Origin: Andrena cerasifolii
Taxonomy: Eukaryota > Arthropoda > Insecta > Hymenoptera > Andrenidae
Length of the DNA: 64,000 nt
NCBI RefSeq assembly: GCF_050908995.1
Contig: NC_135121.1
Span: 15,810,001 to 15,874,000, forward strand
Reading direction: 5' to 3'
Shown: positions 36,321-48,600 of the stretch, in pieces
Layout: the number at the start of each line of letters is the position of its first letter
Numbering within the stretch: position 1 is the stretch's first letter
Made by a program: the position numbers and the translations under genes
Notes under the pieces: model-generated
What the model was told of the DNA's origin: nothing
The model's database searches: none
The model's input: the letters and a program-made list of their open reading frames with translations, nothing else

Positions 36321-36808
36321 CCCTAGTAGCACAAAATATTGAATACACATACATCCAATATTAAAAAGAGGTTCAATCTCTTTTTGATATTTAAATATAC
36401 ATACATGGAGGCGACGGGGCAAGAAAACTCCCTTCTCGTCCAGAACGTTCCGGTAATTCTGGACGTGACAGTAGAAACAAAATATTTTTTTTCTCCGAAT
36501 GTTCGGGAAATATTCATTTTATATTATGAAATTTTTTTTTTCAAAATATAAAGTAAACATTTATTTCACATTTTCAGAATATTTGCTTTATATTTTCTGA
36601 ATATTTCTTTTATATTCCACGAATATTTAGTTGATATTTTCTTTTGAACTGAACATACTGAAACATAATAAAAACATTTATTTCACATTTTCAGTGTGTG
36701 TATATAATATTTGGAGTCAACATTATCGTCATATTAAAAAGTGTGGCCAAAAAATATTTTTTTAATATTTGGAAAAAATATTTAACCAATATTTTTGTGC
36801 TACTAGGG
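36321..36808. mobile_element. MITE-like element with near-perfect 20-bp terminal inverted repeats
   Basis: The left end is CCCTAGTAGCACAAAATATT (36321-36340). The right end (36788-36808) is its reverse complement with one extra A in the A run. The 488-bp body is very AT-rich and contains many AATATTT pieces and a direct repeat of AAACATTTATTTCACATTTT at 36555 and 36672, 117 bp apart. No clear target-site duplication is visible, so I do not assign a superfamily. The short frames inside (64 and 70 codons, antisense to each other) are not transposases. Confidence 0.65.
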
Positions 36809-39800
36809 AAGTAACATTTGGATTTGCACTTCGAAATGATTTTCAACGCCAAATGAATTTTATTTTACTGCCAATGTTTAAACGTTCGATAAATGTTAAT
36901 GCTCATACGTACCTATTACATACTATTATTTATAATATACAACTACATTTCAGTTGGACTTGGTATAAATGAATAGTTGCAGGAATATTTGCAGAAATAT
37001 TTAAAAAAAATACTTTGCTTTCTATAAACGATGAGGTTTGAAATTTTAACTAATTCCTCTTGCTAGTAGGAAGGGTGTATAAGGTCTACAAGGGTTCAAG
37101 TAATTATTATACCTGTATTCGAATGTGCAAAGAATTTCGCAGCAACTTCGTGCAAGACTTTAAAGAACTAGAAATTCAGTTTTAAACACAAAATACGTGG
37201 TTTCTATTAAATCTCCAGTTTCTAATGAAGAATGTATCTGCTTCTACCGTACTTCTCCTCCAAATTTATACGACTGCAGAATCTTTCCCCCGAAGCTTCA
37301 CGATCGTAATAATTCGTGAGTATGGATTGCCCACAGGTGTAGACAACCCTTACGCTGCTTTACAAGCGCGTAAACGATTATGACGGAGTAGACAGTGGCA
37401 AGATTTATAAGGGTCGTGGTGAACTTTGTTGTTGAAACTCGTTACAGACTTACAACAATGTCTAATGAGCTGTAAGCTCGTAGTTATTGCACGCGAGCAC
37501 GTTGGCGACGTACACGATTCTTAATTTAGATCGTGTTCCAGCGGCACCGCGTGGACATTTTTCTTTGGTCCTCGTTATCCCAAGGACCGAGGTGCAAAGT
37601 AATTTCTTTATTAGTTTCTCGCCCAGCGCTTCAAATGCTTAACGACACTCAGGTGTTACTCCCTTTGCACAGAATTCTTTTTTCTTCGTGTTTATAACGG
37701 GTACAAGGAAGTTCGTTTAACGGGGTGCATCGTAAATAGCGTGGAGCTTCTGTTTCGCAGAAATCGTGGAAACTTGCACTTGCATATATTTCTCTTAGAA
37801 GAAAATCTATGCTTCAGACTGAATGCAATTACGTGTGACTGTAATTTGTTTCAATTCAAGGGATCACAAAACTCGAAAGTCATTTAGGTGATAACCGAAA
37901 ATAAAGAGTACAGAAGTGTATGCTTTGAATTATTTTCTGCTTTCTATATAGTCACTGCAGAATCTTTAAATCTGGATGGACAAGAATTTAGCAATTCAAC
38001 AGGTTGCTTGAATTCCAATCCTCCAACTCTGCGCTTGAAAAATCCGACGCTTTTTCTTAAGTCTATTGCAGATTCTCGACGATCACTCGTTTCAGTGCTA
38101 AATGCAGCAACGTAACTAAAAATTATTTACGAAATAACGCAGCATTTTCGTCAAATTTACAAAAAAAGTATTGAAAATAAAGTAAAGGTTGCATGGAAAC
38201 ATATTAAAACCTTCATTCTCCGTCGGCCCTGACCAATTCACTCGTCGAATCGAAAGGCCAAAGGGCTCTTAGCATTCCTAGCGCGTTTCGTTCCTCACCA
38301 GTGCCCAACTTGCCACGTACCGAGAATCTAAAGCGTTCTTTCTCTGCCTACAGAACAAAATCGAGCTGCAGGCGAACATCACGAGTGATAGGAATACCTT
38401 CATATGTGAATAAGTATTAGAAGTGTACAAAAATGTTCAGATGCAAATCGACACATTTTATACTTACTATAATTTACAAAGAAAAACACAAGGGAGTCAG
38501 CTTCGAACTTGACGAACTTTCAGTTAATTTATGTACGATCTTTTCAGTTGACCATAGAAGAGGAACTAGTAAAAAAGAATTTTCCGCTACTCTACCGTGA
38601 TATTAGGCGAGAAAGCTGTAAATTTGCAGGGAACGTTACCAAAGTGTTTGAACGAATGTCGTTGAACATTAAAGTCCAAGGGGCAGGTATTTTTTTATGT
38701 GCGCTTTATGCTACATATAAAGGGTGAGATGGTTTATCGAAGATTCGAATCTTTCGTTCCATAAATAAGTATCTAAAGAAATAAAGACGATTTAACTTCA
38801 TTTTATTAAAAAATATATACTAAGAAACTTTATTCAATGACCTTCCCACGTACATATGCATCCCCTTTCTGTCGACTGGGTACCCCGGATTCGTGAGATC
38901 GCGAATCTTCGCAATGCTTCGTGTCCTGTAATTGCAAACACTTTAGTTGGACAATACCAATGATAAAGGTACACCGTTTTGCAATCGTCTGTCACGAAAC
39001 TGCATCGTGCTACACGTATCTGATGGAGGAAAGCGTGGGAACACATGTATCTACTTCGTCATTCTCTTTTGTTTTTAAGGAACTACAACGTGCAGAGGAT
39101 GCTGAGATTGCAGTCAATAAAAGGCTACATGGTTCAGGAGTATCCTCTAATTGGACCACTTTTAGCTTCGAGTCTTTGTTATTTCTAGATATCCTTCTTT
39201 TTCAGAGATATCGATAAATGTATTTAAAAAATAGAATTTACCATTGTTGTACTTTTCTTCTTTTTTTTTATTTGAACAGTTAATTACTACATTCCTCTGA
39301 TTATTTATACGATTAAGTGTAGGTACACAGGGGATGTCTCAGAATTCTTGGTTTAATCTTAAACGAATTTGGTGAATATTAAACGTGGAATGAAATTATA
39401 TCCTATGGGTTTTCTCTCATGTAAAAGTTAGCGTTGCGCTTAAAGTTATAGCGCGGAGCTAGCATAATAAATGAAATATAAAATTTTAAATGTAAGAGAT
39501 GGATTTATCTTAACGATCCGAAGTTTTAAAACAATTTTTCTGAAATAACCGTGTCAAAGTGCAAATGTAAATTTTCATTTTCATTCACGTTGCAATTTAT
39601 CTTTTTTCCAGCAACTGCTCTGAGTGGGGAATACATATTTGTCCTAATGTATTGCAGTCACTGCATCGCTTGGCGTCTCTGTTTCGTTTCTGTCGTCGAA
39701 CATAGTTTGAAATTGTTCCGTTGTAAACACAATTTTTCCCTTCGCCTGCAATATTTCACTTTCGTAACTATTTCCGTGCTCAGGCCTTTTTATTTGCGCC

Positions 39801-40399
39801 TTTCGCGGAGCCCGGCGCCACATTGTAGTAATGGTAGGCGGGACAAAAAATTGAAATAATTTTTCACTATTTCGGGTGAGAGGAATATATTGTGCACATC
39901 GTTTTCCATTTGTTTCGAACTGTTACGAGATGGAATTGCAACGGAGTAGCTCTTTTATTTGAAACAAATAAATTTATATGGTTGATAGCTGCAAAGAATG
40001 GGGTATAAATTGATTAGCGTTTTTACCATCATCTTTCTCAATTTTCGGCGGCGACACCTAGGTTAAAAATTATTTGCATGATTCAGTGGCTTTGGACGAA
40101 AATTAAGGAGGTGCGAACTATATATGTTTCACAATTCTAGTGGCAAATTTGGAAATAATAAACGTTTATAAATGCTTCACTTTACAGACACAGAGTGCAA
40201 TCGTACATTTACTCTGCACTCTTCAAATGGGAATGCAAACTTACTAAATTCAGGCATGCTTTATTTTCCAATTCCCCAATAAACTGGATTATATGCTGTA
40301 ATTAAATTGGAATTAGTATGCCTGCTCTACGTGTGTTAACGTAAATATGGAGTTTAGTACATTGAACGTCATTCAACAGTAAATGAATCACTTTTTAGA
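36809..40399. other. AT-rich noncoding stretch
   Basis: Unique-looking AT-rich DNA. The frames are at most about 102 codons, hydrophobic or lysine-rich by composition, and unrecognised. No paired transposon ends, tRNA or tandem arrays were seen. Confidence 0.5.
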
Positions 40400-40693
40400 C
40401 TTGACGTTAAACGATTTTGATGACATTCGAATATGACGTAGATCGCGTGATATTTCGAGGGGGGAGGGGGGGGGGCGGTGTTTAAATTATCATTTTACTA
40501 ATTTCGAATTTGTTTAGAAAGTACAGGTTGCTGAATGCTGCAATTATTTTTATCTATTTTCACGAATTGCAAGTTTCGACTTCCTGTATTTTTTGCAAAC
40601 ACATTCAAACTCATCAAAGTGTCTCATTAAACCCCCCTAATTTCATTGCGAATTACATTATATTTCAATTTCATAAAAATCTCATATGTCAAG
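40400..40693. mobile_element. R1 palindrome: two facing R1 copies (copies 4 and 5)
   Basis: The left arm (40400 to about 40550, + orientation) carries CTTGAC, GATTTTGATG, AATATGACGTAGATCGC, a long G run, GTTTAAATTATC, TTTCGAATTTGTTTAG and TACAGG. The right arm, reversed, carries CTTGAC, GATTTTTATG, AATATAATGTAATTCGC, TGAAATTAGGGGGG, TTTAATGAG, TTTGAATGTGTTTGC and TACAGG. The arms meet near 40555 and form a foldback about 294 bp long. This suggests R1 is the arm of a foldback element and that the solo copies are remnants. It has no coding capacity. Confidence 0.65.
40457..40477 (+). repeat. G-run tract inside R1 palindrome
   Basis: About 20 bases are almost only G, interrupted once by A and then by C. 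It sits where other R1 copies have a 5-6 base G-rich stretch, so it looks like an expansion of that piece. It is quadruplex-prone. Confidence 0.6.
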
Positions 40694-43600
40694 TGCAATA
40701 TTTATTGTTTTTCTGCGTAATGATGCAAAATGAAAAAGCAGACAAAACTTATCCTTGGGATCTCGTGCATAGCACCACCTAAAAAATAACAATTTTTTAT
40801 CGTGCTCAAGGGTGTGAAAGATAATTTTATCGGTTATTACATAAAAAATGCCCCACATTTAAATTCGGATCTTCTTGTACTCGATCAAGTAATTAAACGT
40901 CGCTTAGAACGGGTTGCATTCCCTCGTAATCCGATCACATTGTAACTCAGAAACCATTATCTTATCTCGTGTCTGGTACGATTAGTCTCGGTATTCCCGT
41001 CAAGGATTAGCAAGGATACGATAATTAGGACAACACCGACGGTAGACCTAACAAGGGGCGAACATGCACAGTCAATAATATTGATGATACGTTATGTCAG
41101 ACTGTTCTATCCTTTCAATCGTCAATAAACACGCATAAAGGCCATTAATTTCCAAGTAGCATGCCTGTGCTCTGGATTGAGATAAGTAGGCGCGACTAAT
41201 CGTTTTTAAGATCGATCGATAACGAGGTTCGATCAAAGAGCGAGCAGGTGATTAATATTGGGCTGCTGGATGAATCCTTGCAGACCTTTTCTCGCGAAAT
41301 TCTCCGACAATATTTAAGTTTAAACAAATGTTATCTCCATTTTACTCTACTTACAATGAGATTTACAAGTTTCCTACTACTTAGGAACTTGTTTCTTTCA
41401 TAATAGTACCATTGAATGTTTCTTTTTTCACATTTTCTTACCTGAAGCAATTGCTTTCTTTTAATAAGTTACTCAGAGTTCTAAATCGACAATAATCTGT
41501 AGCTCATAAAGGGACACCCAGTTTCATTAATACCACTGCTTTATGTTTTCGCATAATACTCCACTTTTATCCTCGAGAACTCATTCCATATGGTCCAACC
41601 ATCTACCATTTTCTCCTATACCCACATAAAAAAGGACATTCCCATAAAACCACCGTGATTCTTCTATAGATTCTGCGCAATTTTTAAAGATCTTTTTGAT
41701 AGCCGCCAGTACCCATACATCCAGCTTCTGCATACTTTCCTGACTATTCACTTCCAAGTTCAGAACATTCCGCATAGTTTCTCTGCTCCATCTTGCTTTG
41801 ATTGCCCACCAAGCTCTACCCATTTCTCTCGTCCACTAGCTCAATAAATTAAAGGCACATTGTTCCACGCGTTCTCCTTTTTTTTTTATCGCCCCGTCAA
41901 TTCCGCCAGCAATTCCAGTCCAGCATGGCCATTGTACCCTCGAAATGCATTCTATACAATTCCAAGTATAAACATTTCTCGCGTCAAGGACAATCAGTGG
42001 GCCCCGAGCTCCGCCCCGGCGAAACCGCTCTTCCTCTTTCGTTCACCTCGTTTTCTTTTCGATTAGCGGCGCATAATAAGATTTTCCCTTTCGGACGTGA
42101 AAAATTGCTCCGCTGAATTATCACGGGTCCGGCTGATATATTGTATCAGCCAGGAACCTTGGCCAGAGGAGGTGGTCCGGCGGCAACGATTTCCTTTTGG
42201 CAAGCACGCAACTGTGGAATAATGAATTTCACGGTATGAGGGATGGCGGCGTACAGAGAAAGCTTTTCTCATCGGGCGCCGCAGCGCGAGGAATATCCTC
42301 CCCCTTCCTGCTCCACCGTTCTCCGTCGAATCGGACAAATATTTCACGGCTGTCATCGGGATTACCGACGACTAATCGCTGTTCCAAGACTTCCCACCGT
42401 TCAACCCTTTGCTGGATTGCAATTGCATAATGAAAAGTAATCGGGCAAAGAGGCGATCCTTCGACGATTCAACTCAAACATTCACTCTCGTCAAACAGCA
42501 AGCGGCTTCGTCTTCAGGAATTAGAAACGTGCTGGAGGAATGACATTTAATTAGGTATTCAGTATCTTAAATATTTCAATCATGTTTGATACTCTGAGGA
42601 CGTATTAGAAAAGCTACCTCAACCTATTCTGTTTCGTGGGGCATATCGATTACTGGACAGTGTACCTACCCCCCGTGCTTTTTAGTGCCTCGAGGTAATA
42701 TTGATATTTTGAAAAGTTGTATTTAACTCTGTTACAAACGATCAAGCTTGATTGTTTTTAGACACTTCATTAAGTTAATGATGGTTCTATGGTATGTGTT
42801 GTTACCTGCGGTATTGATAAATTGTTCTTGAAGTACAGTGTACTCAAATGTATCTACAAACTATCGACACGTTGATTGTGCTTTTAAAAATGAAATTTAA
42901 TGTTTAAAAAAAAAAAAACATGATATGAAAGTAATAGCGTTTTTGCGACTGTTGCATCGCGTTCCAACGTCTCTGTGTCCTTGTTCCCTCGTTAAAAAGA
43001 TGCAGGAGATGGGTGGACGGTAATTAACCGGACGATCGCAGCTGTTACATTTGTTTACGCAGGAAAATAACTTTAATTATCGTAGACGGTAATCCACGTT
43101 AGCGTGGAACGAGAGCGTGGCACAATATTCGAGCCAATAATTCATGTTACTATTTGTACCCACACGAGTTTCGCCCGTGTCGATGAGAAATTAATAATTT
43201 ATGATCCGGCTTTCCCGTAACACGCTTATGTTACCATCTAATTGTGAACAAACTTTGACTCGCGCCAGTACTCCGCGTTAGTTATGCCTTATACACATTT
43301 CCCGCCCGGTTGTCAATAGTTTGAAATAAGCTCGCCATAATCTCTGGCTGCATTTCGACCGGTGGATCGATAATTTAATAAATCTCAAGAGATGCAGTGC
43401 TAAGTAGATCCCTGCCCTGCTATTGAATTAATTCCTAACAATATATTACCTATCCGATGTAAAATCATTTGCTCTGCCTTCGATGTCCCAATCACGAGGT
43501 CTTCGATAAGAAATAAATTACCCAGTAAACTTGAAGATAGAAATCTGCGCAGCTCGAAATTCAAAAAGAAATTAGTAGAGTCATTTGCCACAACGAAGTC

Positions 43601-45415
43601 CACGAATGACCGCGACAATTAATCTACAAACATTCCACAGACTCCGTAATCATCGTTTCCAACTCTCAACTCGATTAAAATAACAAATTCTTCTTGGAAC
43701 AGCATAGGTATCCATCCACCAACTCTCCTCAAAGAAATGTGCCAGGCTTCGGAAGATTCGTCTTGCCTGTATTCAATTAAGAGTACAGAAAGGACGACCA
43801 GTTAGTCGCCAAAGTTTCATAGAGTGCCTTTTGAAACGGGCAACGCACAAGGCACGGAGAATAATTCGCCCCGCGAGGACGGGTAACGAAGTCCCGGGTA
43901 ACGCGACGAGGGCGCGGAAAAGAGGCGCAAGAAGAAGGAAACACAGGCGGGGCGGGGGGTAGGTGGCGAGACGAACGGTGGAGGAAAATTTGAGAATAAC
44001 GAGAGGAAGAAGTCGAGCCAGATTGGATTAAGTTTTAATCAGGATACCTTCTTTTTCTCCATTTTTCTTTTCCAGATGGAGCCCCACTCGCCTCGACAGA
44101 ACACCACGTACTAACCACCCTCCGCTAAGGTAATGCTTTTAGGGTCTTAATTTCTTAATTTCTCGACTCTCGGCACGGGTATCGCGGCCATATTACCGAG
44201 TTACCGTGCTAATCCTGTTACCGCTTCCGGTAACCACACTAGGTGCCGCGCCCGGTGTATTTGTCAGCGTTACTTCCGTGTAACGCCTTCGTCAGGCTAA
44301 TTAACCTGGCCGAGTGCTTTTTTGCCGTTCGTGCTCTTTGTTCGAAAAAGTGAGAGCACCGGGGGCCGCTGACTACGAAATTCCGCCGAGCGTCCTCTGA
44401 ATTTTTAAGGCCCGTAGGTGGCGAGGCTGCTTGGACGGTGGCGCGTTTGCAGTTGCTAAACATGTTCAATGTTTCGGGATGGCAATTAGCCTGGCGAAGA
44501 GCGATCGTCGGGAAATTTACGCGTTGATATCTAGCGACAAAAGAATTTCGCCTATTTTGTCCTCACCCCCGTCCCTCGTTCGCCTTCGCGACTGCAGTTC
44601 CCTTTAAATTAATTGCGTTACCAAATGATAGCGTAACGCACGAGACCCTCGTAACTATTTTAAGGCTTCATCCTCCTCGTCGTAACAGTAATTCTATTTG
44701 ACACACAGAAATATACCCTCTGAAAGATGGCTGAGAGGGTGGGAGGAGGGGGGAGGGGCGGAAGCGTCGCGCTTGTTCCCAAAACGGCGGTACCATTCCG
44801 ACCACGTTGGTTATCTTATTATCTCCACTCTCTTCCGCTGATTCTGAATTATACACGTAGTTCTGCGACCGCGTTTTCATCCTTGAGTACTCCGTCCCAC
44901 GAGGCGTACCCCGCCAAACAATAAACGCACGGCCGATTACCATTACTCTGGTAATCCCGCTCCTCGTCCGAACAATTTAACGAAATTGCTGCAAGACGGA
45001 CGCGATAATTGTCGCCAGAGATGATCCGCTCAGGAGATGCCGGCCGAGTCACGAGAGAATTATTGCCGCTAGAGGCTGAGTCTCCGCGGCCTCCTTCCGT
45101 TGAGGAAACAACGGGAGCCGGGCCACTTGAAAAGTGAAACCGCGATGTGCTCTCGCGTTCTGGGCGAATTAAGATTGCTGTAATCGGAGCCTTCGTTCCA
45201 TTTCTGGTGGAATTAAAGTTAAACGTCTCTGGTGGTAGCGGGTCCTATATAGGGTGTTAAAAGAAAGGGGGCTAAGACTTTAGGGGCTTGCGGTACTTGC
45301 AGAGACCAGCAAAAGATGCTTAATCAACGTAGGCCCTAAAATCAACCCCGCAAAGTCGTCGACCCGGTTTTTGAAACACCTTCGTGTTTTCTCGTGTTTA
45401 GCTTAAAGTCTCAAG
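40694..45415. other. noncoding stretch with CpG-rich patches
   Basis: CpG-rich patches lie at about 41840-42440 and 43840-45240. A perfect 8-bp stem hairpin, GGCTGATA/TATCAGCC, lies at 42131-42151. A G-run tract lies at 44737-44758. The frame at 41581-41823 is listed separately. The part from about 45240 to 45370 has a repeat-like look but no identifiable ends. Confidence 0.4.
41581..41823 (-). other. unassigned 80-codon reading frame, possible relic
   Basis: This ATG-started frame on the minus strand begins MGRAWWAIKARWSRETMRNV and includes the piece KKIFKNCAESIEESRWFYGN. It is less AT-driven than most frames in this AT-rich neighbourhood. Upstream in frame there is a stop shortly before the ATG. 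I recognise no domain. It could be a fragment of a decayed transposon protein or chance. Confidence 0.15.
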
Positions 45416-45657
45416 CATAGTCGTCCGGAGGGAAGTGCAAAAGGGTTGCCCCCCCTGGCTTTTGAGAAAAAATCGCTTACTTTTCAAAACTGATCTTTAT
45501 TAAGTTTATACTAAAAAAGGAATATTCTTAAATTTAGGTTTTAAATTTTTAATTAAATTGGCACTATAAAATGGATTAAAAAAGCAAGAGGGTATATTTT
45601 TCTTTACCATGATCCCAAAGTTGCCCCCCTCCTGGAAAAAGTCTCCGGACGCCCTTG
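45416..45657. mobile_element. hAT-like MITE with 8-bp target-site duplication
   Basis: A 242-bp element lies between direct repeats GTCTCAAG at 45408-45415 and 45658-45665. The left end is CATAGTCGTCCGGAG. The right end reversed is CAAGGGCGTCCGGAG, matching at 12 of 15 positions. CA...TG termini with a short inverted repeat and an 8-bp duplication are the hallmark of the hAT superfamily. The inner body is AT-rich and noncoding, so it depends on a transposase elsewhere. The flanking repeats extend by one matching base (C), so the duplication could be 9 bp. Confidence 0.75.
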
Positions 45658-45665
45658 GTCTCAAG

Positions 45666-48600
45666 CTAATATTACCTTAAGTTAGTTAAGATTAATAAGT
45701 TAAGATTACTTTACTTGTTTATTCTTACTTTTTGAAATCTTTGTTTTGTCGCCCCTATTTTAGATTAGTTTATAGTTCGCGGTTAGGGTGGCCAACAGTG
45801 TCGCCACTGCAGCCTCGCCTGTACTCTTCTTGTCTATGCCTTTTGTAAATACTCAGGTTTCTTCCGTTAGAGTGATAAAGGCGATTAATAATAATAGTGT
45901 AGACTACTTAGCCCCGGAATGAAACAAAACATCGTACCCCCTTGAATATCCCCGTATCGTCGGTGGCGATGGACAATACCGTCCCGTTTCACGAACCGAG
46001 CCCGTCCATGAATCGTCGACGTCGGTGGCCAGGGCTGTCTCACGCGGTGGTGTCTTCGGAGGAGGGCCTTCGACGATTTGCATTTAATCGCAATCCACGG
46101 GGTAACTTACACGCCGGCGTGTGTACCGAGCAGATACGAATTCATAGTTTACACTGAACGGGCCCCTGGTTCATATACGCAAACTAATTGTACCGGCGGT
46201 AAATTACAGAGCTTGTACGCCAGCAACGGCAGCTGCAGTGCCGCATGTGCGCCGTGCACTACATGCCTCGTTCCACGGTGCACGCGTACGCGTATACAGT
46301 TCTGTGCGTTCTGCCAGCAGTATGAAGAGGAAGGATGGAGGGAGCAGGGTCTGAGCGAAAGTGAGAGCAATCAGGGGAGGAGAATTTCGGACAGGGGGAG
46401 GGCATAGTAAAATACTGGATGCCGAAGAACGAAAGAGGGCATAGGGTTTTTTTTGACATATGAAGAATGACGACGCAGGGTGTAGTTTCTCAAACGCCCC
46501 CATTTTACTCATTATTCTTGCAATAATGATTATAAATCGTATCTTGGTGTTGAAGAGCTACAGAGAGTACTTTTTTTTTAACAGAATAAACCCAGAAATA
46601 CCCCTTCTGCCACGAAGACATCGATTGTTCTGCAGTACCTTTGATTACACAAAGAACTTACTATCTAAAAAATTTAATATCGCGAAGGGATTATGTTCGC
46701 AGAACGATTTTCAACGGTCGGTTCTTTATTTTCATGAACAGCTTGTATCTATCGTATACGCACGAATTACATTTATTTTTCGTAATTAGGATTTCAAGGA
46801 GATAATTGTTTCTCGATTTTTTAAATTTCAGTTGAGATAAAATTGAATTAATTATCGCTCCGACACTTTCAACAACTTCAACCTTCAGCACACTAAGATT
46901 TTTAAATATTTTTAAATCCGAGCATCCTTCGAATGGCACTGCACCATTACACCGCCAATCGCTTGAGAACAAGGGAAAACGAGTGTCTTTTACTAAAATG
47001 GGTGAGGAATGAAGACAAAACACTGCGAGGCAAAGAGAAAACAACACGGATAAAAAGGGAGCGAAAAAGGGGATGCGTGGTTGCCACGGACTACATACAC
47101 TCCATTACGCCTCATTTGCATGTTGATTGCTGCGACGATAATTGACGGTTACGTTTTTTCGTAAACCTTAATTTGTGTAAAAGAGAGCTCACGTGAACGT
47201 GGTATAAAATCAAACACCTGTTATCTGGATTTCCTACTTTTTCCTGCTCATTAGTGTATACAATTGATATCTAACCTGGACAGTAACGGACAATTAATTT
47301 ACCTCCACAATTTGTCGAGTGTTTAATTATTTACGATGCAACCTCGACTAACCAAGCATTGAAAAATCAATGGAACACATAATTGAATTGAAAAACCGAT
47401 AAGAAGAATATTCACATACATTCTATAATGCGCACACCTTTAAAAATATTCTTACAAAAATATAATCCAAAGAAGGCATGTTTAAAGAAAAATACGCATA
47501 TGAGTTTACGGTCCACAAAATGAATTATAGTTCGGAATGATAGAAATTATTAAATTTTCATGTAATTCCTAGTTAGTGCGTTTTGCGTTTCATATTCTGC
47601 AACAAATGATCATTGTTTGCATTAAAGCGCTATCACTCGATTATCCCAGAAACCAATTATCCGAGCACCCTCTTCTCCTAGTATGCAGATGTAGCTGGTA
47701 CGATCAAGGTCCTGCAGCGTTGTTGCGAATCGAATAATCAGATAATGGGGATGTTTCATTATTTTCATGCTTTAGGCTCGACAACAGCCGTCCACGTTTC
47801 CCTCGTATCTCGTTATCATTAATCAGGCATTTGATACGAATTCATGTCGCATCAGGAATTACTGCCTCCGCTCCCGTACGATATTTTTACACGACCGATG
47901 ATGGAGTGTACCCGACCCGAGTGGATGTCAATTTTCTGCCCCAGGGCACTCGTAATTACGGGATGAAGATTCGAATCCTGTCGGTTTCCGATTGGAGACA
48001 AGTTCAAAGGGCCCTTTCATCGGAGTTTACAACACTTCGGAAAGAGCGTAGGGGCGAAAGGGCTCCGAGTGGATCTCCACTTTTTTTCACTCGCTTCTTC
48101 CTCGGTGCCTCATCCCCACCTTTCCTTATTCGTGGCTTTTCGAAATGCTCGGAGCGTAAAATTGCTGGTAGGATCGTATTAAACGCAATGTCTGTTTGCC
48201 ACCTGGGACCCCACGAACGGCACGAACCCTTCCTTCACCCTCTGAACCGACGAGCTCGGGCTTAAAAGTCGCGAGGAATTAAATTTCCACGCGTTTCCTT
48301 TGAAATTTTAGCCTTGAACAACTCTTGCGACAGAAAGAATGGGCGAGGTTTGGAACAAAAACACGATCGATGATCCACCAAAGAGAGATTCGATAAAATT
48401 TGTACCGGGGCGCCTCAGTGTAGGTTAACGAAGTCTTTTCTTTTTAGTGTTACAGAGAAATATTATTAGAATTTTTATATAATCGTAGGAGAAAAATAGG
48501 TTCCACTTACAAGTGTGAAAATGATTTAAAATTTAAAAGCTGGGGGATTTATGAACAATCGCTTTCACATATTTGATGCTCCCCTCGCCCAACCTACTGA

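Noticed and set aside
38735..38760. AGATTCGAATCT resembling a tRNA T-loop
   Set aside because: It is just a palindrome; no cloverleaf can be built around it.
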